Position numbers and translations under genes: made by a program | Notes under the pieces: generated by a model | The model's input: the letters and a program-made list of their open reading frames with translations, nothing else | Databases searched by the model: none | What the model was told of the DNA's origin: nothing | Shown here: piece by piece, positions 57,846 through 64,000 of the stretch | Layout of the letters: every line of letters begins with the position of its first letter | Position numbering within the stretch: position 1 is the first letter of the stretch | NCBI RefSeq assembly: GCF_018502385.1 | Contig: NZ_CP075523.1 | Location: 2,046,001-2,110,000 of the forward strand | Source of the DNA: Synechococcus sp. LA31 | GTDB lineage: Bacteria > Cyanobacteriota > Cyanobacteriia > PCC-6307 > Cyanobiaceae | Direction of reading: 5' to 3' | Length of the DNA stretch: 64,000 bases

Positions 57846-58276
57846 CCTCCACCACCCGGCCCCAGGCCCCTGCCGCCCATTCACCCCGGCGGGAATTTCT
57901 GCTGTTTCTGATCACCGGCGGTGTAGCCGCCCTGGTGAATGTGGTGAGCCGCGTGGGCTTCTCGCAGCTGCTGCGCTTTGAGCTGGCGGTGCTGCTGGCC
58001 TACGGCGTGGGCATGCTCACGGCCTATGTGCTGGCGCGGAAGTTTGTGTTTCTGCAGAGCCGCACCAGCGTGCGCCGTTCCTTCGCTGCCTTCGCCCTGG
58101 TGAATTTGTTTGCGGTGCTGCAAACCTGGCTGGTGAGCGTGGGCCTGCGCAACTGGCTGTTGCCCCTGCTCGGCATCGTGGTGCTGCGCGATCTGATCGC
58201 CCATGGCATCGGCGTGGCAGTACCGGTGCTAAGCAGCTATTTCGGCCACAAACACATCTCGTTCCGCCAGCGCTGA
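57842..58276 (+). CDS. GtrA-family membrane protein
   Basis: 144 residues, ATGA overlap upstream. Four membrane helices, 'FLITGGVAALVNVVSRVGFSQLL' and 'YGVGMLTAYVLARKFVFLQS' are the GtrA signature. Related proteins assist lipid-linked sugar handling; mycobacterial Rv3789 of this family lies next to dprE1 and was linked to arabinan synthesis. Its stop overlaps the HAD-fusion start (TGATG). Confidence 0.92.
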   Translation: MTSTTRPQAPAAHSPRREFLLFLITGGVAALVNVVSRVGFSQLLRFELAVLLAYGVGMLTAYVLARKFVFLQSRTSVRRSFAAFALVNLFAVLQTWLVSVGLRNWLLPLLGIVVLRDLIAHGIGVAVPVLSSYFGHKHISFRQR

Positions 58277-59850
58277 TGAGCGGAGCCAGCCCCAGGGCCA
58301 CCGCATCTCCACCTGTGGCGGCCTTCGATTTCGACGGCACCCTGCTCGCGGGCGACACGCTGCTGATCCTGCACCACCTGGTGCGCTCCCCCCTGGGGCA
58401 GCTGATCGATGGCCTGCTGCTGCTGCCAGCCCTGCTGCTCTGGAAGAGCGGCCAGCGCAGCACTGCCTGGTTCAAGCAAGTGGTGCTGCAGCGGCTGCTC
58501 ACCCCAGCGATGCAACAACGCACCCCTGAGGAGCGCACCGCCTTGCTTGAGCGCAGCCTGGCCAACGCGCTCTGGCGGCAGCTGCGGCCCGCAGCCTTGG
58601 CCCGCCTGGAGTGGCACCGCCAGCAGGGGCACCGGCTGGTGATCGTGTCGGCCTCACCGCGCTGCCTGCTCCAACCGATCGCCCAGCGATTGGGGGTGGA
58701 GCTGATCGCCACCGAAACCAGCGATCCCTGCAGCAACGCACCGATCCAGCTCCACTCCGCCAACTGCAAGGGCCCCGAAAAGATCCACCGGCTGCAGGCC
58801 TGGCTCAACCACGAGCCCCTCAGCCACACCGAGCTGCATGCCTACGGCGACAGCCGCGGCGACCGTGAATTGCTGCAGAGTGCAGCACATCCCCACTGGC
58901 GTAGTTTCAGCGCCGGCAGCCGCCCCTACCCACCAGCACCAGGCCTACAGCGCTGGCTGGCACCACTGGCCTTCCTGCTGCTGCTCTCGGCCCTGGCCGG
59001 CCTGCTGCAGCTGGATCCCGCAACCCAAAGCAGCCTGATCCATGGGCTCAGGCAGCTTCCCGCCTGGATGCCCGCGATCCTGGCGGTGCTGGCGCTCAGC
59101 TACGCCGGCCGCTATCTGCGCTTCCGGCTGCTGCTGAGCGCCGAAAGGATCGGCCGCCCCAGCCGCCGCGAAGCCTGGATGTGGTTTGAAGGCTTTGCCC
59201 TCACCGCCACCCCCGGCAAGCTGGGAGAACTCTCGCGCGTGCAACAACTGCGCCAGCAGCTGGGCTACCCGCGCCAGCCCCTGCTGCACGCCTTCCTGGC
59301 GGAGCGCCTCTGCGATGCGGCCGCCGTGGTGGTGTGGCTGGCACTACTGGTGCCAGGCCAGTTGCTGCAACGCCTGGGGCCACCAGCGCCAATCGCGCTC
59401 GGCATCAGCGGGCTTGCTGTGGTGCTCACCCTGGCGCTGGGCCGCTGGTTCTGGCGCCAACGCTCCCGCTGGCAACACCACCTGCCCAGCGGCCGCCTAG
59501 CGCGGGCTTGCCTCCCCGCCAGTGGCCTGAGCCTGGGGATCTGGGGCCTAGAGGCGATGATCCTGTGGCTGCTGGTGCAGGCGATCAGCCCCAACGCAGC
59601 CTTCACCGCCGGCCAAGCCATCAGCACCTATCTGCTCTCGGGCACCGCCGGTATGGCCTCACTGCTGCCAGGGGGCCTGGGGGTGAATGAAGCCGCCACC
59701 ACGCTGCTGCTCCAGCAAGCGGGCATCCCCGTCTCCCTGGGGCTGAGCATCGCCATCCTGCGCCGCCTCTGCAGCGTGTGGCTGATCACCGCCTTAGCCG
59801 CCCTTGCAAGCTGGCTACGGGTAGCACCGATCAGCGCCCCCCCGCCTTGA
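58276..59850 (+). CDS. HAD phosphatase fused to a flippase-like (LPG_synthase_TM/UPF0104) membrane domain
   Basis: 524 residues. Residues ~12-210 are an HAD-IB phosphatase: 'AFDFDGTLLAGDT' (nucleophile DxD), 'RLVIVSASPRCLLQPIA', 'KGPEKIHRL' (motif III Lys), 'YGDSRGDRELL' (motif IV). Residues ~225-520 are seven to eight membrane helices like the UPF0104 group ('SYAGRYLRFRLLLSAERIGRPSRREA', 'GKLGELSRVQQL', 'GTAGMASLLPGGLGVNEAA'). The phosphatase half could remove the 5-phosphate of polyprenyl-phosphoribose, the step lacking otherwise in this operon. Its 3' end overlaps the convergent sugar transferase by 20 bases. Confidence 0.88.
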   Translation: MSGASPRATASPPVAAFDFDGTLLAGDTLLILHHLVRSPLGQLIDGLLLLPALLLWKSGQRSTAWFKQVVLQRLLTPAMQQRTPEERTALLERSLANALWRQLRPAALARLEWHRQQGHRLVIVSASPRCLLQPIAQRLGVELIATETSDPCSNAPIQLHSANCKGPEKIHRLQAWLNHEPLSHTELHAYGDSRGDRELLQSAAHPHWRSFSAGSRPYPPAPGLQRWLAPLAFLLLLSALAGLLQLDPATQSSLIHGLRQLPAWMPAILAVLALSYAGRYLRFRLLLSAERIGRPSRREAWMWFEGFALTATPGKLGELSRVQQLRQQLGYPRQPLLHAFLAERLCDAAAVVVWLALLVPGQLLQRLGPPAPIALGISGLAVVLTLALGRWFWRQRSRWQHHLPSGRLARACLPASGLSLGIWGLEAMILWLLVQAISPNAAFTAGQAISTYLLSGTAGMASLLPGGLGVNEAATTLLLQQAGIPVSLGLSIAILRRLCSVWLITALAALASWLRVAPISAPPP

Positions 59851-61156
59851 GCACCGTTTTGATCGTGCGAAACAGAATGATCAGATCCAGCCAGGTGCTG
59901 AAGTGCTTGAGGTAGTAGAGGTCGTAGGAGAGTTTCAGCTCTGAATCCTCCACGCTGGCGGCATAGGGCGCGCACACCTGAGCCCAGCCGCTTAGGCCAG
60001 GGCGCATCCAGTGGCGCTTGCGGTAGTGAGGAATGCGGGCCTCCAGCTCCTGCTCCAGTTCCGGCCGCTCTGGCCGAGGGCCGATCAGGCTCATATCACC
60101 GCTGAGCACATTGATCAGCTGAGGCAGTTCATCGAGGCGCAGGCGCCGCAGCCACAGGCCCACCCGGGTGATGCGGCGATCGCCTGGCACGGTCCAGGCT
60201 GGAGGCGCATCAGCGGGAGCCACCTGCATCGTGCGCAGCTTGAGCACCTGAAACGAGCGTCCCAGCCAGCCGCTGCGCTGTTGCACGTAAAACACCGGCC
60301 CGCGATCCTCCAGCCAGATCAGCAGCGCCGCCACGAGGAGCAATGGGCTGGTGAGGGTGAGCAAGCCAGCCGCCACCAGCAGATCGGCCACCCGCTTTAG
60401 CTGACGCTCCAGGCTGAACACCCGGTTCCAGGGCAGCTCCTGATAGTTGAGCCAGGGCTCCGGCACCAGAGCGGGAGGCAACCGCTCCAGTTGACGCTCC
60501 AACAAATTGAGCGGGGTGGTGAGGCTGGTGTCGCGCGGGTCGCGCTCTTCGAGCTGCTCCAGCAAGCGGCGCTGCTGGAGATTCTGCTCCAGCGATGGCG
60601 CCAGCGCCAGCACCACCGGTGGCGCCAGCTCAAGCGCCTGCTCCAAGCTGAGGCAGCGCAGCGGTTGGCGCACCGGTGTTGGCGTGCGCCGCCAGGCAGT
60701 CAGCACGGGCTCAAGCTCGCCCGGAGGACCCACCAGCGCCACCTGGGCCTCAGGCGGCAGCAACACCCCCCGGCGCAACAGGCCCCGCATCAACAGCGAC
60801 CAGAGCATCAACGGCAGCAACCAAGCGGCCTGGGTGCTGCGATGCACCAGCCACACCGCATCCGGTGGGTTCAGAAACAACCGCGCCAAGGCCACCACCA
60901 CCAAGGTGACCACACCGGTGATCAACACCCGCTGCAGCACCGCCGCCAGGGGCAACCGCCGCCAGCGCAACACCGTGTAGCTGCCAAACAACCAGCCGAG
61001 CCCGAGATAGGCCAGGGCGGTGAACGCCAACCATCCCAACTGCGGGAACACCGGCAGCGGCTTGAACAAGCTGATCAGAGCCAACAGCCCGAGCAGCCCG
61101 GCCAGATCCAGCCCGGCACACGCCAACAAAATGCGGCGCGGATTACGCCACGACAT
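59831..61156 (-). CDS. Polyprenyl glycosylphosphotransferase (initiating sugar transferase)
   Basis: 441 residues. N-terminal membrane domain of about four helices (~1-130), a ~100-residue soluble linker, and the bacterial sugar transferase core (~245-441): 'RVADLLVAAGLLTLTSPLLLVAALLI', 'RGPVFYVQQRSGWLGRSFQVLKLRTM', 'RITRVGLWLRRLRLDELPQLINVLSGDMSLIGPRPE' and 'HWMRPGLSGWAQVCAPY'. It transfers a sugar phosphate to undecaprenyl phosphate to begin a repeat unit. Its start overlaps the rfbD stop by 14 bases. The N-terminal domain resembles that of the fused GT2 at 47233. Confidence 0.95.
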   Translation of the reverse strand: MSWRNPRRILLACAGLDLAGLLGLLALISLFKPLPVFPQLGWLAFTALAYLGLGWLFGSYTVLRWRRLPLAAVLQRVLITGVVTLVVVALARLFLNPPDAVWLVHRSTQAAWLLPLMLWSLLMRGLLRRGVLLPPEAQVALVGPPGELEPVLTAWRRTPTPVRQPLRCLSLEQALELAPPVVLALAPSLEQNLQQRRLLEQLEERDPRDTSLTTPLNLLERQLERLPPALVPEPWLNYQELPWNRVFSLERQLKRVADLLVAAGLLTLTSPLLLVAALLIWLEDRGPVFYVQQRSGWLGRSFQVLKLRTMQVAPADAPPAWTVPGDRRITRVGLWLRRLRLDELPQLINVLSGDMSLIGPRPERPELEQELEARIPHYRKRHWMRPGLSGWAQVCAPYAASVEDSELKLSYDLYYLKHFSTWLDLIILFRTIKTVLKAGGR

Positions 61157-62057
61157 CGCTGATCACCTGCCGCAAAGCAGCCCGCCAATGCAGGGGCGGC
61201 AGCTGCAAGGCCCGGCGTGTCGCCGTGCAATCCAGCAGTGAATAGCTGGGACGCTGCGCAGGCGTGGGGTAGTCAGCCGTGGTGATCGGATCGATCCGCG
61301 CCGGGTTGGTGAGCAAGCCCGCCTCCTGGCCCAGATCAGCGATGGCCACAGCGAAGTCGTACCAGCTGGCTGCACCGGCATCACTCCAGTGATGGATGCC
61401 GCTGATGCCCTGCTCCAGCGCAGCCCAGCAGGCACCAGCCAATCCCGCCGTGGCGGTAGGACAGCCCACCTGATCCGCCACCACCCCGAGCTGCTCTCGC
61501 TCGGCCATCAAGCGCAGCATGGTGAGCAGAAAGTTTTGACCCACGGGGCCGTACACCCAGCTGGTGCGCAGGATGCAGAGCCGCTCGGCCGCCAGGGCAG
61601 CGCTCGCGGCGGCTTCGCCAGCAGCTTTGGAGGCGCCGTAGACACCCAGCGGATCCACCGGCTGATCAGGGCGATAGGGCGACCCCTGCGCTCCGTTGAA
61701 CACAAAATCAGTGCTCACCTGCAGCAACCGCCCGCCTGTGGTGGCCAACGCCTCAGCCAAAGCTGCGGGAGCGGCGGCATTCACGGCCTGGGTCAACGCC
61801 GGTTCACGTTCCGCCTTATCCACAGCGGTGTAAGCGCCGGCATTGATCAGCCAATCGGGCTGCTGCTGCGCCACCAGGGCCCTGCAGGCAGCCGCATCCG
61901 CCAAATCCAACGCAATCGCGCCCTCTCCACCGGTGCGGGTGGTGGTGATCAGCTGCACAGCACGGCCCCCGATCGCGGCAGGCACGCTGCGGCGCAGCGC
62001 TTGGCCCAGCTGGCCGGCTCCACCGGTGAGGATCACCTTCATGGTTGCTGCACCCAT
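61143..62057 (-). CDS. rfbD: dTDP-4-dehydrorhamnose reductase
   Basis: 304 residues from ATG 62057 (TGATG with rfbC) or 299 from ATG 62042, the usual family start. SDR: 'ILTGGAGQLGQALRRS', 'WLINAGAYTAVDKAE', 'LQVSTDFVFNGAQGSPYRPDQPVDPLGVYGASKAAGE' with Tyr-x3-Lys, 'ILRTSWVYG'. The last step of dTDP-L-rhamnose synthesis, using NADPH. Confidence 0.96.
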   Translation of the reverse strand: MGAATMKVILTGGAGQLGQALRRSVPAAIGGRAVQLITTTRTGGEGAIALDLADAAACRALVAQQQPDWLINAGAYTAVDKAEREPALTQAVNAAAPAALAEALATTGGRLLQVSTDFVFNGAQGSPYRPDQPVDPLGVYGASKAAGEAAASAALAAERLCILRTSWVYGPVGQNFLLTMLRLMAEREQLGVVADQVGCPTATAGLAGACWAALEQGISGIHHWSDAGAASWYDFAVAIADLGQEAGLLTNPARIDPITTADYPTPAQRPSYSLLDCTATRRALQLPPLHWRAALRQVISDVVA

Positions 62058-62662
62058 CAGCGGAACAAATCCTGATCCGTGAGATCAGCCAGCAGCGGCG
62101 CCACAGCATCCTTATCGGAGAGCAGCGGTGTCGCAGGGGCTGGTGCGCCCTGGCCTTGCGGCCAAGCGATCGCCACCTGGGGATCGTCCCAGCGGATGGC
62201 ACGCTCGCAGTCGCGGCTCCAGAAATCGGTGGTTTTGTAAAGCACCTCAGCGTGCTCACTGAGGGTGAGAAAACCGTGGGCGAAACCCGCCGGCACCCAG
62301 AGCTGTTGATGGTTGGCTGCGCTCAGGCGAACACCCACCCACTGGCCAAAGCTGGCCGAACCACGGCGGATATCCACAGCCACATCGAAGATCTCGCCCA
62401 GCACGCAGCGCACGAGCTTGCCCTGGGGATGGGGCGGTAGCTGATAGTGCAGCCCGCGCAACACACCGCAGCTGGAGCGAGAGTGGTTGTCTTGCACAAA
62501 GTCAGCCACCGGCTGGCCATCGGCCTCGAGAGCCGCCGCAAAAGCCCGCTGGTTCCAGCTCTCGAAAAAGAAGCCGCGATCGTCGCCGAACACGCGCGGG
62601 GTGATCAGCAGGGGGCCCGCCATCGAGGCGCCAGCGGCCGTGTGGAGGCGTTCAGCGTTCAT
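62057..62662 (-). CDS. rfbC: dTDP-4-dehydrorhamnose 3,5-epimerase
   Basis: 201 residues; cupin-fold RmlC. 'VFGDDRGFFFESWNQRAF', 'QDNHSRSSCGVLRGLHYQ' with the catalytic His, 'GKLVRCVLGEIFDVAVDIRRGS', 'LWVPAGFAHGF' and 'VLYKTTDFW'. Both ends overlap neighbours as TGATG (rfbA upstream, rfbD downstream). Confidence 0.96.
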   Translation of the reverse strand: MNAERLHTAAGASMAGPLLITPRVFGDDRGFFFESWNQRAFAAALEADGQPVADFVQDNHSRSSCGVLRGLHYQLPPHPQGKLVRCVLGEIFDVAVDIRRGSASFGQWVGVRLSAANHQQLWVPAGFAHGFLTLSEHAEVLYKTTDFWSRDCERAIRWDDPQVAIAWPQGQGAPAPATPLLSDKDAVAPLLADLTDQDLFR

Positions 62663-63531
62663 CAGGCCTCCAGCAGCTGCAGCAGATAGTTGCCATAGCC
62701 ACTCTTGCGTAGCGGCTGAGCCAGCTCACTTAGCTGCTCAGCGCTAATCCAGCCCATGCGCCAGGCCACCTCCTCAGGGCAGCCCACCTTGAGGCTCTGG
62801 CGGTGCTCGAGCGTGCGGATGTAACTGGAGGCCTCGTGCAGGGAGTCGCAGGTGCCGGTGTCGAGCCAGGCCATGCCGCGACCCATCAGCTCCACCTGGA
62901 GCAAACCCTCATCAAGGTATTGGCGATTGAGATCGGTGATCTCCAACTCACCACGCGCGGAGGGCAGCACCCGGCGAGCACGCTCCACCACCGAGTCGTC
63001 ATAGAAATAGAGGCCGGTTACGGCATAGCGCGACCTGGGCTGGGCTGGTTTCTCTTCGATGCTGAGCACCCGGCCGGTGGTGTCGAACTCCACCACGCCA
63101 TAACGCTCCGGATCACGCACCGGATAGGCAAACACCGTGGCCCCTGAAGCCGCACCGATCGCACTGCCCAACTGGGTGTCGCCATGGAAGAGGTTGTCGC
63201 CCAGCACAAGCGCGGCAGGAGCTCCCGCCAAAAAATCAGCACCGATCAGAAAGGCCTGGGCCAAACCATCCGGGCTGGGCTGCACGGCGTAGTGGATCTG
63301 CATCCCCCAAGCAGCTCCATCTCCCAGCAGCCGCTGAAAGGCGGTTTGATCGTGGGGAGTGGTGATGATCAACACCTCGCGAATTCCCGCCAGCATCAAG
63401 GTGCTGAGCGGGTAGTAGATCATCGGCTTGTCGTACACCGGCAGCAGCTGTTTGCTCACTGCCTGCGTGATCGGATGGAGGCGCGTGCCGCTGCCACCCG
63501 CCAGGATGATGCCCTTACGTGCCTGGGTCAT
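62662..63531 (-). CDS. rfbA: Glucose-1-phosphate thymidylyltransferase
   Basis: 289 residues from ATG 63531 ('[22 protein letters not shown]'). RmlA: 'GGSGTRL' nucleotide loop, '[21 protein letters not shown]', 'VLGDNLFHG', '[16 protein letters not shown]' and '[11 protein letters not shown]'. Joins dTTP and glucose-1-phosphate to dTDP-glucose. Leads the minus-strand rfbA-rfbC-rfbD-sugar transferase operon. Upstream in-frame codons to 63684 overlap the divergent gene and are rejected. Confidence 0.97.
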   Translation of the reverse strand: MTQARKGIILAGGSGTRLHPITQAVSKQLLPVYDKPMIYYPLSTLMLAGIREVLIITTPHDQTAFQRLLGDGAAWGMQIHYAVQPSPDGLAQAFLIGADFLAGAPAALVLGDNLFHGDTQLGSAIGAASGATVFAYPVRDPERYGVVEFDTTGRVLSIEEKPAQPRSRYAVTGLYFYDDSVVERARRVLPSARGELEITDLNRQYLDEGLLQVELMGRGMAWLDTGTCDSLHEASSYIRTLEHRQSLKVGCPEEVAWRMGWISAEQLSELAQPLRKSGYGNYLLQLLEA

Positions 63532-63641
63532 CGAAGCGAGACTGCTGCGTGGATGCTCGCATGCAGCAGCTCCCAGAGAGGCTGAAACAGCGGTGGCATT
63601 CAACCCTTGAAAGCCAGCTACGTTTTCAGGAGCGCACACTG

Positions 63642-64000
63642 ATGGGCTTGATCTACGCCAGCCTGCGGCTGCTGAACCCCACACATCCGGAGCAGCAGGG
63701 TCTCCATGTGAGGGCTCTGGCCGACTCGGGAGCTGTGCACCTCTGCCTTCCCGAACATGTCGCCCTGCAACTGCAGCTCAGGGAACTGGAGCGCCGGGAG
63801 GTGGTGCTGGCTGACGGCCGCCGACGCAGCGTTCCTTATATGGGACCTGTCGAAGTGCGCTTTGCCAATCGCCGCTGTTTCACCGGCGCGATGGTGCTCG
63901 GCGATGAGGTGCTGCTGGGAGCCATCCCCATGGAAGACATGGACCTGGTGCTGCAACCGCAGCTTCAGCGGCTGAGCGTGAATCCGGAGAATCCAAACCT
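63642..64000 (+). CDS. Clan AA aspartic (retropepsin-like) protease, 3' truncated by window
   Basis: 119 codons from ATG 63642 to the window end, with AGGAG at 63628-63632 (9-base spacing). '[22 protein letters not shown]' carries the Asp-Ser-Gly active-site motif of single-domain aspartic proteases, followed by '[19 protein letters not shown]' and '[18 protein letters not shown]'. One domain needs to dimerise. The end '[12 protein letters not shown]' is near the usual C terminus, so only a few residues are missing. Divergent from rfbA. Confidence 0.85.
   Translation, partial: MGLIYASLRLLNPTHPEQQGLHVRALADSGAVHLCLPEHVALQLQLRELERREVVLADGRRRSVPYMGPVEVRFANRRCFTGAMVLGDEVLLGAIPMEDMDLVLQPQLQRLSVNPENPN

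Overview
The window looks like a chromosome segment of a high-GC picocyanobacterium (Cyanobium/Synechococcus cluster 5 type). The grounds are a backbone of gyrB, miaA, infC, a ~330-aa GntR regulator, cysE and secA, a group 2 (RpoD-like) sigma factor, a pair of crcB genes, and very compact genes joined by ATGA, GTGA and TGATG overlaps. The species call is an inference from gene content; no search was run.

Layout. 1-9.65 kb: core genes (end of a solute-binding protein, sigma factor, MgtE, glutathione peroxidase, and a minus-strand gyrB-SH3-glycosyltransferase-crcB-crcB string), with miaA and infC starting the opposite way. 10-24.9 kb: core genes (dienelactone hydrolase, GntR, cysE, secA, GNAT) separated by insertions: toxin-antitoxin (TA) modules, a Wzm/Wzt-type polysaccharide ABC exporter, and two AAA+DUF4143 ATPases, one carrying an in-frame amber stop. 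25-32.6 kb: a GT4 glycosyltransferase whose 3' end overlaps an opposite tRNA-Gly(GCC), then a type I secretion set (PpiC-type foldase, HlyB-like, HlyD-like) and an RTX calcium-binding protein with its own promoter and terminator. 32.6-35.2 kb: insertion-sequence debris. 35.2-44.4 kb: a dense run of intact and decaying TA modules, three sulfotransferase-domain proteins and a Fic protein. 44.4-63.5 kb: a surface-glycan island.

The glycan island has three transcription blocks. Block one (minus, 44.4-49.6 kb) is rfbB followed by three glycosyltransferases. Block two (plus, 49.7-59.9 kb) is a nine-gene operon with the mycobacterial-type route to polyprenyl-phosphoryl-D-arabinose: a UbiA-family phosphoribosyltransferase (like Rv3806c), DprE2, DprE1 and a GtrA protein (like Rv3789). 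It also encodes an HAD phosphatase fused to a flippase-like membrane domain, a likely GT-C glycosyltransferase, a GT4, an epimerase and a UGM-like flavoenzyme. Block three (minus, 59.8-63.5 kb) is rfbA-rfbC-rfbD plus a polyprenyl glycosylphosphotransferase, supplying dTDP-L-rhamnose and chain initiation. Together these suggest a rhamnose-containing, probably sulfated and arabinosylated cell-surface glycan.

The second striking property is TA density: about thirteen TA-type loci between 10.4 and 44.4 kb. At least four are visibly broken (YefM-YoeB with one frameshift in each gene, a Phd next to a ten-codon PIN stub, a VapB with an internal deletion and no toxin, and an orphan RHH antitoxin). 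Several intact ones are preceded by clear palindromes.
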